From Hysterium pulicare CBS 123377 (lineage: Eukaryota > Ascomycota > Dothideomycetes > Hysteriales > Hysteriaceae), in NCBI GenBank assembly GCA_000467715.1, contig AJFK01000136.1, forward strand, positions 1-33,122: 33,122 nucleotides of DNA. The letters are read 5' to 3'. The position numbers and the translations under genes are program-made. Shown here piece by piece: positions 1-10,348 of this stretch. How positions within the stretch are numbered: position 1 is the stretch's first letter; each line of letters begins with the position of its first letter. The notes under the pieces were generated by a model, which worked only from the letters and a program-made list of their open reading frames with translations, was not told the DNA's origin and searched no databases.

Positions 1-172
1 CAACCAAGTAGACTTATCACGTAAGCTTAAGTAGGTTCATCAAGTAGGCTCATTAAGTAGGTTTATATCTCTCTTCATCTCTCTACCCTTCAGCCTTTTT
101 CTTCTTCTTCTTCTTCTTCTTCTTCTTCTTTGTTTAGACTTTAGAGGTAGTAGATCAGGGTGCAAGCCCTAA
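1..172. repeat. Possible right end of a truncated LTR
   Basis: The segment holds degenerate copies of an AAGTAGGTTCAT-like motif (about positions 5-70), a TATA-like stretch, a CTT tract, and then GGGTGCAAGCCCTAACA ending near 172. An LTR that starts TGTTAGGG and ends CCCTAACA would fit the usual TG...CA termini of a copia-type element. The left side lies outside the window, no target-site duplication can be tested, and no gag or pol sequence is present. This is an inference from end chemistry only. Confidence 0.3.
98..130. repeat. CTT trinucleotide microsatellite
   Basis: About ten near-perfect CTT units follow a pyrimidine-rich run. They sit inside the possible LTR end and have no coding context. 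Confidence 0.85.
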
Positions 173-321
173 CACCTAGTTAGATATTATATTTAGTAGT
201 TTATAGAAAGTCTTGATGTTATAATAACTTATTATTCTAGCTAGTCTACTGTCTACTTTGCTATCTAATCCAATACCTCTGAAGTTCGAATAAAGATGAA
301 GATGAAGTTAAAGGCTGAAGG

Positions 322-346
322 CGAGAGAGAGAGAGAGAGAGAGAGA
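322..346. repeat. GA dinucleotide microsatellite
   Basis: An uninterrupted GA run of about twelve units lies just left of the inverted repeat at 366-431. There is no coding context. Confidence 0.85.
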
Positions 347-365
347 TTATATTCTAAGGAACGAT

Positions 366-431
366 CTGATGAATCATGGTAGGCTGTAGAAAACCACCAT
401 ATTTTATAAGGAGACCACCATGATTCATCAG
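366..431. repeat. Perfect 15-bp inverted repeat with 36-nt loop
   Basis: The left arm CTGATGAATCATGGT (366-380) is exactly complementary to the right arm ACCATGATTCATCAG (417-431). With a small bulge the pairing continues outward into GATC/AGATC. The loop is AT-rich in its centre and repeats the CCACCAT of the right arm. It could be a hairpin, a small inverted-repeat element or a binding site. Confidence 0.75.
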
Positions 432-1932
432 GTAGATCACGATGTATCATCGAAAGGAAAACCCGTAGGGAAAAGATCGAGGGGCCGAGATTGGCCCGAC
501 GCTTAGGAGAGTTAGAGGTTGCAATCGTCGAAATCAACCTACAGCTTCACCATACGCATGGGGAACAAGGTACAGCGCTCACAGAGGAAGAATTATGCAC
601 CTCGCGGGTTCGTCTTTGATCTTTCTACCTTGAGAAAACCTATAGCTGCTTCTCTCCGAAGTGCAGAACGCACATCACCGACACCGAACTGCCAGCATTG
701 ACATTGTCCCCAAAACTTAATCACACTTCTAACCTGTACATCCCTAGCTTGAAAGCAGAAAGCTGGTTTAAAGCACATGCAGAAGTGCGTTTGTAACCTT
801 GTCGGGCAAATATCGAGACGTTCTAACGCGAAAGCGAGGCCTATCCTGTTGACGTTTCATTTATGGGTCATTGTCGATAGGACCCTTGAAAGTTACAATG
901 CTATCTTCGTCGTTTTATCCACCGTCGGCTCAAACAATACTCATTCAACCATTAGACTTGTTATTCCTGAGACTGCGGGCGAGGCACGGGTTTCATACCG
1001 CTCTGTCATGGCAGATGTGGAGTGCAGAAACTTAAGAATTCTCCGAGAATGCTTCGAGATGGGTTACCCCACAACCACAAGGCTCACTACCCAGCATCGA
1101 TTCTCGACAATAAATGCGTGCAGACTCTTTTAGACTGATCAATACCTTCAGTTTTGAATCAATCATGTTCCTTCGTACGATCTCGTTAAGAGACCGCTCT
1201 CTAGAACTCAACACTCTATCTATGGGTCTTCTGGAGACTCATTATCAATATTGGCGCTGCTTGACCTTCCAAATTGATCAATTTGAGATAATGAGTCAAC
1301 AGTATCATCGCACAAACCAACATCGTATCTTTCCTTTCTCTCAGCTTCAAGATCGCCACTGATCTGCCGCTTACCGCCGTCCATGCTCGCTTCAGGTCAG
1401 AACAAGAGCTGCATCATGCACAAGCATGCAGAAGCTTTTGACAGGCTTTCTGACTTATGCCGACCTTCCCATTGCCTGTGCGTAAATGGGAAGTGTCCAA
1501 TTCGGCGGGCGAGAAAGGTGAAACTTCGCCTAAAACCACAGGGAGTTTCATCCTCCTAATCGGGATCACTGATAGGTCAACTTGTCGAGCATGGAATTGA
1601 CGCCCCAAAGAAACATACTATTTCATTTTCAATTAAGATATACGATTCTCCTGAAGGGGTTAGTATTGCTTCCGCTTTTGGACAGTTCTCGTTAATAGAT
1701 GTATATCAGATCGTCCCGGATGCAACCCCTCCGCTTGACCATCGCCAAGCATGAAGTGCCAAGCTGCTCCACCGTGTATTCCCTTCTTCAACTGTCTTAC
1801 AGTAAAGAAATCCACATGCATAACCCCAGCGAAGAGAACAATGGACTGTGATGCCTGAATTCACTCTGCAGCGAGAGGAAAGATTTACAGAACAAGTGGG
1901 ACTTCGAGACTGACTTTGTATCACTCAAGCCA
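432..1932. other. Intergenic, no gene recognised
   Basis: Only short open frames on both strands (up to about 118 codons), which overlap each other and look like no protein family. No splice-consistent gene model could be built. The stretch may contain eroded repeat DNA continuing from the left edge. Confidence 0.5.
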
Positions 1933-2036
1933 TCAAGCTCACTCGTAATACCTCAAGCTCACTTGGCATCGTGTCAAGCTCTCTTGGCCTCATGTCAAGC
2001 TCCCTTGTCCTTAAATCAAGCTTGCTTGGCAATCTT
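1933..2036. repeat. 21-bp minisatellite, about five copies
   Basis: Copies begin at 1933 (20 bp), 1953, 1974, 1995 and 2016. Each starts TCAAGCTC/TCAAGCTT followed by a CTTGGC-like core and a variable tail. The period is a multiple of three and the + strand frame is open, reading Ser-Ser-Leu-Gly heptads, but the frame leads into no gene. The array ends about 155 bp before the NRAMP start codon and may lie in its promoter or 5' leader. Confidence 0.85.
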
Positions 2037-2191
2037 GCTGTTATGCTCATAAAGAAAGCTTCGTCTCCAGATGATGGGTCCGGAGATCGGAGAAGCCGTT
2101 GCAGACAACGTATCGAAGGTCATTTTTCAAAAAATTTACATTCATTTCTTAATTCATTCGTTATAATTCCCGTTCTAGGTGGCTGGCCCCA

Positions 2192-3906
2192 ATGGAGCGA
2201 AGTATCTCACGTGCAAGCGTTGATCTCGACGCCACAACCCCCCGCAGGGCGGCAACGTTGTCCAAAGAGTTTTCAGCGCAAGATGTCGAAGACAAAGCGG
2301 CCTTCACAGAGATACCGATGAAGTCTGCCGTCGAGACTACCACAGCCATCTACCCGGATCGGTCGCCTCGTAGCAGCTTCTCTCTCGACGATGACTCCTC
2401 TCGCGGCCCTCGAGACTTTAAGGGTCATGTCCTCCACGTTCTTCAAGTTTTCAGAAAGTTTGGCAAGTTCATTGGGCCAGGCTTCATGGTGTCAGTCGCG
2501 TACATCGACCCAGGAAATTATGCAACCGATGTGGCCGCTGGTTCAACCTTTCGATTTGACCTTCTTTTCGTCATCCTCATGTCGAATATGTTTGCTATCT
2601 TCTTGCAGTCGTTGTGCACCAAGCTAGGAACTGTGTCTGGTCTCAACTTGGCCCAGCAAAGTAGAGCGCATATGCCCAAGTACCTGAACATCTTCCTCTA
2701 TGTGCTGGCGGAGACGGCCATCATAGCTACGGATATTGCAGAGGTAATTAGGCACAATTATGCAACTGAGCCAGACTCGGAGCTAATTCTACACTAGGTC
2801 ATCGGCTCAGCGATAGCATTGAACCTGTTGTTCAAGATCCCTCTTGTGGCTGGCTGCCTAATTACCATGGCCGATACCTTCTTCATCTTGATCTTCTACA
2901 ACCCCGCTGGAGGTTCAATGAAAGGGCTACGAGCCTTCGAGTTCTTCGTGATGGTCCTAGTGCTGGGGGTAGTCGTCTCATTCTGCATTCAGCTCTCACT
3001 TATCAGAAATACTCCATTTGCGGACGTCATTCGAGGTTACCTACCATCAACGACAATCCTAAAGTCGCAAGGGTCAGTAATACCCCCTTCCAAGTCTTAA
3101 TTATGCTAACAGACATATACAGACTCTTCCAATCTTGCGGTATTCTAGGGGCGACCGTGATGCCTCATTCCCTCTATCTCGGGAGTGGCGTCGTTCAATC
3201 ACGTCTCCTCGAATTCGATAAGAACGCAGGCATCGTAGACAAAGACTTCAAAGACGACGGACCAGAACCGCTGTATCGTCCGTCTCTGAAATCCATCCAG
3301 TACTGTCTTCCCTACTCCATCGCAGAGATTGCCCTCTCCCTCTTCACCTTCGCCCTCTTTGTCAACTCCTCGATCTTGATTGTTGCCGGCGCGTCGCTCG
3401 CCGGTAATGATGGTGCCAGCGATGCGGATCTCTTCGATATCTATACTTTACTCGCAAAGTCCATTGCCCCTGCTGCTGGAACAATCTTCGCCCTTGCACT
3501 ATTGCTTTCTGGCACCAGCGCCGGTATCGTGGCTACGATCGCTGGGCAAATTGTTTCGGAAGGAGCTATTCAATGGTCTGTCAAGCCTTGGATTCGACGC
3601 TCAATCACTCGCGCCATCTCTATCACCCCGTCTGTCATCATTGCTGCAGCTGTGGGCCGGCAGGGTCTGAACGAGGCACTACTCATCACCCAAGTGATGC
3701 TGAGCGTGTCTCTTCCTTTCGTCTCCGCGCCGCTCATTTGGTTCACATCGAAAGAGAAGTACATGAGGGTGGCGACTGATGTGAAGGGAGGATTCGTAAG
3801 CATGGTCAATAGCAAGTTGACAACCTTTTCCGCCATCATCGTCTGGGTTATTATGTTTGTTATGAATATGGCACTTCTGGTGCTGGTTGCTTTGGGCCAA
3901 ACATAA
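2192..3906 (+). CDS. NRAMP-family divalent metal transporter (Smf-like)
   Basis: The product should import Mn2+, Fe2+ or related divalent ions, coupled to protons, across the plasma membrane or an endomembrane. Model: exons 2192-2743, 2798-3072 and 3123-3906; introns of 54 and 50 nt, the second with a GCTAAC branch site. The protein has 536 residues, usual for fungal NRAMPs. The TM1 metal-binding motif DPGN is at residues 106-109 and the TM6 motif MPH at 289-291 (context GATVMPHSLYLGSG); both supply coordinating residues in characterised members. A later segment matches the conserved transport signature (SGTSAGIVATIAGQIVSEG). The first 90 or so residues are a polar, Ser-rich cytoplasmic tail. 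I chose the start at 2192 as the first ATG in this frame after a possible 5'-leader intron (about 2119-2178, GT to CTAG). Substrate preference cannot be read from the sequence. Confidence 0.93.
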
Positions 3907-4356
3907 GCAGTACGAATATAATACCGAAAGAAGCCACATATAGACGGTATACCGGTTTATCACACTCGCTTTTCTGACTGCCTGCGCTGCTATTATCATC
4001 ACCCTTGGCCGGCCCGGGGGAGACGAAGTAAGCCCAGGAGTCATCAATGTATAAAAGTAAAATCTAAAACGAATGCATGAATAATTCTTAATACGCCTCT
4101 TAGACTTTTTCAGCTGGTTCTGCTTGTTTAAACATCGCTTACAGATTCGTTTCCCAGGTCGAAAAAGCAATTTGGGTGGCGAGAATACTATCGGGCCGCT
4201 GCCCCGTGGCGGTGCTGCCTTCACTAGCGCCACAATGACCCGAATCCGAGACACCCTAAGATTTGCTACGGCTCATTTAAATCTCCCAGGACATATTTCG
4301 AACTTCATTAACTCATTTTGGAATTAAGTAGGTGTTTTGGGACACGAAGATCAAGA
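3907..4356. other. Intergenic between NRAMP and HET relic
   Basis: This 450-base stretch holds the NRAMP 3' end and a GC-rich block (GGCCGGCCCGGGGG near 4006-4020). Open frames here on the - strand are shadows of the NRAMP gene. No other element seen. Confidence 0.5.
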
Positions 4357-6233
4357 ATGAAGTCCTTCATATATGCTCCTTTAGAGTCGGCCGAACATAT
4401 CCGTCTAATTTTCCGTCTCCCTTTCCTCCACAGGAAATCTATCATGCAACATCGGCCATGTGAAACTAGACGAGAAAGAACTTCCGCCCAAATACTCCGC
4501 TCTCTCCTATGTCTGGGGAGAAAGTGTCTCAACCGTGCTATTGGATGTTGGCGGGAGTGTCCTGAACATCACGCCGAATCTAGAGGAAGCATTACGCTAC
4601 TCTTTGAAGCGGAATCCGAACGAATATCTATGGATCGATCAGATCTGTATTAATCAGAAAGATTATAGAGAGAGGAATTTGCAGGTGGGGCTAATGAATC
4701 TAACTTATGAGAGTAAGTGGACCCGCCCTCACAATCTCACCAGGCCATTGAAGAAACGGTCCGGAGACTGATGTCCTCCTAGGAGCTCAAACTGTCCTTG
4801 CATGCATAGGCCTCGGGCGTGAAGATACACCCCTCGCAATCGAATGGATCGAAAAGGTAGCGATTCTAGCCAAAGGCGTAGACGATGATGTTTTCGGCAC
4901 AGACAACGAGGAGGAGCGCGAGAAACTTGAAACGCAAGAGGAAGTCATGCTCGAGCAATCTGAAGAGTTGGGTATACCGTTTTCGAATACGGAAGCCTGG
5001 TCCGCTTTCTCGTGGGGAGCATGCCATAGATTGGCATCTTGTCAAGAAAGCTACTTCGTGGTATTCTTGGAAAGCAGGCAAAATTTTCGACGCCTATGAT
5101 AAGACACGCTAAATCGATGGAATCAACTGCACTGTCCACATGAATCTAAACTGGAGGAGTAGATGGGGTGGTGAATATTTCGCAGACCGAATCGGCCAGA
5201 AAATACGACCGCAATATCGTTATGATCTTCTCCACACTCTTGGAGCAGTTCCGCGGAAGACAAAGCTCAGAGCCTCGCGATAAAGTATACGCCCTTCTTG
5301 GTGTCAGTTGCGAGGATTTTCAGGAGAAGACAAAGCTGCTCGTGAAGCCTGACTACTCGAAATCGATCATGCATACATTTAGAGCTGCCGCAAGGGCTAT
5401 GGTTCTTGAACCCCATGATTACTACGGGAATCTGAGCATTATACTGAGTTCGTGTCTGTATCGAAATGAGCGAGAACCGGGATGGCCTAGTTGAGTCCCA
5501 GATTGGAGGATAAGAGAGATTTGGGATATGGGAGTTATGCTGGACCGCATTGAGCCTGCTGGTAGGAACAAGTTCAGATATCTCGAGCCTCCGGATGAGA
5601 ATAGTCTAAGAGTTGAGGGAGTGGTGGTTGGGAAGGCTATGTATAAGAGCCATCATCATCATGGCGGGCACATATTGGTTTCCGGCTAGCAATCTCCGGG
5701 AAGCGCAGGAAATCTGCCGGGAGTATATGCCGTTCTATGAGACGGGCGAAGACGTCGATACAGCTTTTGCGATGGCGCTTATCAGGGGGAAGCTTCCGGA
5801 GTATATTGTCGATGCTGGGACGTCAAACGAGGAATACGCGAAGAACTTCATCCCGTTTGTGGAAGCTGCTGCTTTGCCGAAGACGACTGACGAAGAAAGA
5901 GAAAGAAGATGGGATGCGCTTGAGCCATATGTAAAAATGGGGTTCGGCCCGGCTTGGTTCGATTACTTTATCCGGGCATATTGTGAACGGAGGCTTTTCG
6001 TTACGGATACCGAATATGTAGGTGTAGGGAACCATCATATGGAAGAAGGAGACGTGATTGCGGTGCTTTGGGGTCTGGACGTTTCCTACATCCTGAGGCC
6101 GAAAGAACTAGACGGTGAGGTCAGGTATGAGTTTGTTGGGGAAGCATACTGTCATGGTGCGAATGAATACGTTGAGAGTCTGGAGAAAGGCGAAAAAGGG
6201 AAGACGATATGTGAACAGATTATACTTGTTTAA
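4357..6233 (+). pseudogene. HET-domain (heterokaryon incompatibility) protein, broken
   Basis: Intact HET proteins trigger non-self recognition and cell death after hyphal fusion. Signatures appear in order: KSFIYAPL start (4357), YSALSYVWGE, YLWIDQICINQKDYRERN and LVGLM-like region, SSEPRDKVYALLG (about 5254-5300), and the usual C-terminal ending RLFVTDTEYVGVG...GDVIAVLWG (about 5990-6080). One genuine-looking intron (4713-4782, GTAAGT...CTAG) joins NLTYE to RAQTVLA in phase. Lesions: a frame change near 4403-4433; loss, with a frame change, of the segment after EAWSAF (about 5009-5015) where family members carry a RPWFxRxWxxQE motif; TAA at 5110-5112; another frame change before 5168; TGA at 5492-5494 where members read Trp (PGWPS-stop-VPDW); a frame change near 5640-5680. 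Tiny introns cannot explain all of these. The last 206 codons are open, so the decay may be fairly recent. Confidence 0.85.
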
Positions 6234-6579
6234 AGCGCTTCTAGCAATGTATCTAATTGTTCTTATTCGTTCACTTCTCGTTTCCTAATGCAAGACGTGT
6301 AACCTTACCGCATCACCTCCGCAATAACTGCACGGTCCGAAGGTATGTATTGTGCGTGGCAGCAGCCTAGGTGTCAACTTCGTCGAGGCGATTTGTACGA
6401 TATGGAGTGGACATGGGGGGCGTGTGTCCAGGTCGGTATTGGAGGTTGGAGGCATGAAGCTGTGAAAGCGCGACAGATTGGTGTGGGGCATTGATTTCTA
6501 AGCCGCAACAGCACATCTCAATCACCAACTTCACTCTCTGCCATCTGGTGGCCCTTGATACAACGTCCCCTAAGTCGAC
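6234..6579. other. Intergenic, promoter side of the reductase gene
   Basis: No coding signal that continues a family. This stretch should contain the promoter and leader of the downstream reductase. No TATA box or known site stands out. Confidence 0.5.
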
Positions 6580-7551
6580 ATGACCAACGACAATCAACCC
6601 CGTGTTCTTCTCTTCGGTGCTGGAAGCGTTGGGGCCGTGTATCTCTATCTTCTCTCCAGGAAATCCATCGTCACCGCTGTGTGTCGGTCCAACTACGACT
6701 TCGTCAAGCAGAATGGCTTTACCATCAACTCGGCCATTTTCGGTCAAAATATCCACTTTGTCCCAACTGTTGTGCGAGACTGTGCTGAGGCTGTTTCCGC
6801 CGATCCAACGCCGTTCGACTTCATCCTAGTCTGTAGCAAAGCGATCCCGGGCACGATACCTGCCAAAGTAGCGCCTGCCGTGAAACCTGGGCATACCGTC
6901 ATCGTCCTCGTCCAGAACGGAATCGGAATAGAAAAAGAATATCTAACGGCGTTTCCAGGCAATCCCATTGTCAGCTGTGTCGTCTACCTCCCGGCAACTC
7001 AAAGACCGCAAGGAACCATCAAGCATGGAGAGGTGGCGCGGCTTGAAATTGGACCTTATCCATCAACGGCATCCAGCGCATCTGCGAAGGCGTTTGCGGA
7101 GCTGCTGAGAGCCAGCGGAGGGACTGTTGAGCTTTATGATGATGTCCAGTTGAAACGCTGGTATAAGTTAGTTGTCAATGCCTCTTGGAATCCCATCTGC
7201 GCCTTGACTTTGTCAACGGACGTGCAGTTCATGAATTCCTCACCTACCTCAACGGACTTGGTCTACGGTACCATGCTAGAAGTCGCCGAAATTGCTAGTG
7301 CCTGTGGATATCCCATCTCTCGCGAAGAGGTCGACCATCAAATGGGGCGTGCAAAGGCTCGCATATCTAACTCGACCGGAGTGGAGCCAAGCATGTTGGC
7401 CGATGTCAAGGAAGGAAGGAAGATGGAGGTAGAAGCTATCTTAGGCAACACGATACGGATGGCTCGAGACAAAGGAGTGGAGTGTATAAAACTTGAAGCT
7501 TTGTATGCACTTACAAAGGCTTTGGACGTTCAGATATCGAGCCCGAAGTGA
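6580..7551 (+). CDS. 2-dehydropantoate 2-reductase (ketopantoate reductase, ApbA/PanE family)
   Basis: The family reduces 2-dehydropantoate to pantoate with NADPH, a step toward pantothenate and coenzyme A; many fungal paralogues have unknown substrates. This is a single exon of 323 codons, the family's usual length. The Rossmann motif GAGSVG is at residues 13-18 and the cofactor-side QNG at 112-114. The KRWYKLVVNASWNPICAL stretch carries the expected catalytic Lys (K196) with N200 and N204. PSMLADVKEGRKMEVEAILG holds the Ser-Met-Leu-x-Asp and Glu (E283) expected of the C-terminal domain. ATG at 6580 directly precedes the Rossmann strand, so a longer N-terminus is unlikely. No signal peptide is seen; cytosolic location is inferred. 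Whether this copy serves pantothenate synthesis or a related keto acid cannot be told. Confidence 0.92.
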   Translation: MTNDNQPRVLLFGAGSVGAVYLYLLSRKSIVTAVCRSNYDFVKQNGFTINSAIFGQNIHFVPTVVRDCAEAVSADPTPFDFILVCSKAIPGTIPAKVAPAVKPGHTVIVLVQNGIGIEKEYLTAFPGNPIVSCVVYLPATQRPQGTIKHGEVARLEIGPYPSTASSASAKAFAELLRASGGTVELYDDVQLKRWYKLVVNASWNPICALTLSTDVQFMNSSPTSTDLVYGTMLEVAEIASACGYPISREEVDHQMGRAKARISNSTGVEPSMLADVKEGRKMEVEAILGNTIRMARDKGVECIKLEALYALTKALDVQISSPK

Positions 7552-8197
7552 TAGTAGTAATGGGTTTTGATCTCCTTGACCCAAGATAGTTCTTCTTGGC
7601 TTCCTTCACCTCTCTTAGTGAAACTCTTTCTTCTTCTTAGCGCCTCGGATTGCGGCAGTTCTTCTTCACTACTTCATGGTCTTCCAGTGGTACAGTTCGA
7701 CTTGCCCTCTTACTCGCTTTCCAGTGAGGCATTGTTCCTTGAGTTATGCCAGATGATCCCATTGTAAGCAATCACAAGTATGCAGCCTCCATGGCATTAT
7801 GCCAAAGGATGAGCAAGTTAACGGCGAAGGGGTCGTTGAAGGTTCGACCGTCATTGGCTGACCGGGGCATGCCAAGACACGTTTCGAACAATTTCACCAT
7901 CAACTTTCCTTCACTTGCAACATCTGACCACTTTTCGCTTGCTCGGCCGGATTCATTGTCGGCACGGTAACAATACACGCTCGATTCGAAATCACCTCAC
8001 CCACAACATCTTCAAACCAAACACCATCTTGACATCCACTTGCTGTCGTCAATCACCTCGTCTTAACAACTTCTGCTGTCAAGGACGACGTCTTGTTAAT
8101 TCTACCCACAATCTCTCTGTGGATTCTCATTCTACTCTTGATAACATCAAGCGACCACATCGTTTACTTTTCTATTTCCTCAGCCCCGCCAGACACC
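7552..8197. other. Intergenic, pyrimidine-rich leader before the 716-residue gene
   Basis: The right half (about 7980-8195) is C/T- and CA-rich on the + strand, typical of a fungal promoter or 5' leader. The frame of the next gene is open back to 8093, but upstream codons use no ATG. Confidence 0.5.
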
Positions 8198-10348
8198 ATG
8201 GGTCTCCTCTCCGGGGTTCTCAAGTGTGCCGGGATCGTTATCGCAGCTGGCATTGCTCATTACTACTTCCCCAGATACATTGAGGGCAAGACTCAGGAAC
8301 TGATTGCATCTTTTTCGAATCCATCCCCACAACCCACGCCAAACGGCGCACCCACCTCACCGTCGGCTTCAAGTTCCGCTTCACTTACCTCGAGCTCAAC
8401 CAACGCCCCTGCTGGTGGTCATGGATCGCCTACTTCTCCACAATCTCAATCACCACATAACTCGCAGACGCCTGTTGGATCTCAGCAGCTCGGACCAGGC
8501 GCTCAAATTCAGACACCTCATGGCCCACAACCAGCTCGTCCTGCACGATCGGAGCCATTGACATCTCCTCATCGCAATAGGAATGACCCTTATCCATCAG
8601 ATGCAAGGTCGCCTGCTACCTCCACAGTCTCTTCGACTTCTTTCCCAGCTACGCAAGGCATCCTTGTCATACCTGGCCAAGTATGGGTCTACAAGTATGG
8701 CGGGTACCGTTGGGTGCCTTTGAAAGATGCTATCGAACATCACAATCACCCCGACCCCAACGTCGACAGCAAAGTTGCCACAGAACCCAACATCCAGGTG
8801 CAAGTCACCGCAGCGACACCTACCTCCGCCAATGACGACGCAATCTCGCCACCAGCCGTCAAGTGTCCGCCGAAGGATCCTCAACTTCTTCACCCAACTT
8901 GGACTGCAGCGTCCGGTCCTAAGCTTCTTCCTAACACATCCAATACCAATCTCCCAGCACGAGCAATTGAGTCTCTTTCTCACATCGCAACAGCTGCCGT
9001 TCAGAATCCTGATATTCGTCGAGCCCCTCGTCCTGCACCAACTCCCCCTCCAGCTCAGGTTCCCCAACAAACGTTTCATCTGTTGTGTGTGGAGCTTGCA
9101 CAACATACTGGTATTCTCCATTATCATGCCGAGGAAATACTACAACATTTCTCGAATCGAAACAATGCTTATCGTAGTACAATGTATGTGCTCGTTGAGC
9201 ACATCAAGAAAGCGTACGGAGGACTCTCCCTTTTCAAGCCTACTGGCCTGACCCTCAAAGAATCCTCGTTATTTGGCTGGCACACTGTTATAGAAGGGCT
9301 CTACCTCGAACTCGTACCATATGGATATTGTATCCTGAAGTCCGGTAACTCGGAAATCATCTATTTTATTCAAGGGTTACAGCAGTTTGGTGCTTTTTTG
9401 GGTCTGGACTTACCTCAAATGAACTGTATCCCACCGCCTCAAGTGCCGACGATACCTGGGTCAGAACCCGAGGCTGATCACACGTCCACCACTTTGATCT
9501 CTAGCCCTTCTTCAAATATTTCGCTTTTGCCTCCTGGTGTGGACAGCCCGTCTCAACCAAATTGGGTTAGGAATAGACCCTCCAAATCTGCCTCTGCCTG
9601 GAAGTCCAAGAAGCCTCGCAATCGTGCAGTCCAGCCGGCCTCTGGGCCATCTGGCGATGACAGGTCGCAGCCGGCAGGTGATGTCAAACGCAAGCGCACA
9701 GCTGGTGTCCAGGTTCCCGGGGCTAGGGGAGATGAGGAAGTTCCCCTCACCCTGAATGAGGAAGAAGAGATTGTAAACCTTCTGGCTGCGCAAACCCCGG
9801 AAGAGATTGCCAAGGCCCTCGCTGCCTCTTCAAACTGGCTTGGAGGTGGCAACCCAAATGGTCAAGCTTCTGCTACAGCCCGTCCAGCTCCCTCCTTCAG
9901 CGGCAAAGGCAAGGGCAAGGCTACGGAAGAGGTGGTGGCAGCCCAGGAGGGCAATGCCGCCCCCTTCCAAAACCCTGTCCCCACTTCTGCTCAACCCGCT
10001 CACAGTCTGAGGGAGCGTTTAGAGAAGCAGGCCCGGACCCTCTACCGTACCTCTATTACTCTCCGCACGGAATGTAGGTCAAAGAATCAGTCTTTGGGTT
10101 TGGAGCGCGTGGCTCGGGTCCGTGATATGATCTCCAATGCGTATAAGGGTCTCTCTGTTGAGCTTAAGGACGGCACAATTGATGGATCTGACGTGCCGGA
10201 ATGGACGAAGGCATTTTCTTTCTTCTACTCTGACGTTTGGTCGGAATACCAATCACTTCTCGAGCAGCATTCATACGACTTTGAGGCATTCAACGATGAT
10301 GTGGAGGGTATCATCGTCTTTCTTTCACTTGAGAAAGGATACGAGTGA
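8198..10348 (+). CDS. Unrecognised 716-residue protein with N-terminal membrane segment
   Basis: I do not recognise a family. The start at 8198 is chosen for its strong CACCATGG context; the frame is open upstream without an earlier ATG. One exon. Residues about 4-25 (LSGVLKCAGIVIAAGIAHYYF) form one hydrophobic helix without a clear signal-peptidase site, suggesting a membrane anchor. Residues about 36-290 are low complexity, rich in Pro, Ser, Thr, Gln and His. Residues about 293-405 look globular (LLCVELAQHTGILHYHAEEI; IIYFIQGLQQFGAFLGL). Next comes a basic stretch (KSKKPRNR, VKRKR) and an acidic helix (LNEEEEIVNLLAAQTPEEIAKAL). The last 115 or so residues, from RERLEKQARTLYR, look helical and possibly coiled. 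Consistent codon usage across the frame supports a real gene. Function unknown. Confidence 0.8.
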   Translation: MGLLSGVLKCAGIVIAAGIAHYYFPRYIEGKTQELIASFSNPSPQPTPNGAPTSPSASSSASLTSSSTNAPAGGHGSPTSPQSQSPHNSQTPVGSQQLGPGAQIQTPHGPQPARPARSEPLTSPHRNRNDPYPSDARSPATSTVSSTSFPATQGILVIPGQVWVYKYGGYRWVPLKDAIEHHNHPDPNVDSKVATEPNIQVQVTAATPTSANDDAISPPAVKCPPKDPQLLHPTWTAASGPKLLPNTSNTNLPARAIESLSHIATAAVQNPDIRRAPRPAPTPPPAQVPQQTFHLLCVELAQHTGILHYHAEEILQHFSNRNNAYRSTMYVLVEHIKKAYGGLSLFKPTGLTLKESSLFGWHTVIEGLYLELVPYGYCILKSGNSEIIYFIQGLQQFGAFLGLDLPQMNCIPPPQVPTIPGSEPEADHTSTTLISSPSSNISLLPPGVDSPSQPNWVRNRPSKSASAWKSKKPRNRAVQPASGPSGDDRSQPAGDVKRKRTAGVQVPGARGDEEVPLTLNEEEEIVNLLAAQTPEEIAKALAASSNWLGGGNPNGQASATARPAPSFSGKGKGKATEEVVAAQEGNAAPFQNPVPTSAQPAHSLRERLEKQARTLYRTSITLRTECRSKNQSLGLERVARVRDMISNAYKGLSVELKDGTIDGSDVPEWTKAFSFFYSDVWSEYQSLLEQHSYDFEAFNDDVEGIIVFLSLEKGYE

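Noticed and set aside
162-174. CCCTAA telomere-like sequence
   Set aside because: A single copy in GCAAGCCCTAACACC; telomeric arrays need many tandem copies.
3679-4254. 191-codon open frame on the - strand
   Set aside because: Antisense to the NRAMP last exon and its 3' side; no family features.
4403-4433. 31-nt intron that would restore the HET frame
   Set aside because: It has GT and AG borders and gives the right phase, but 31 nt is below the practical minimum for such introns, and the gene has further lesions anyway.
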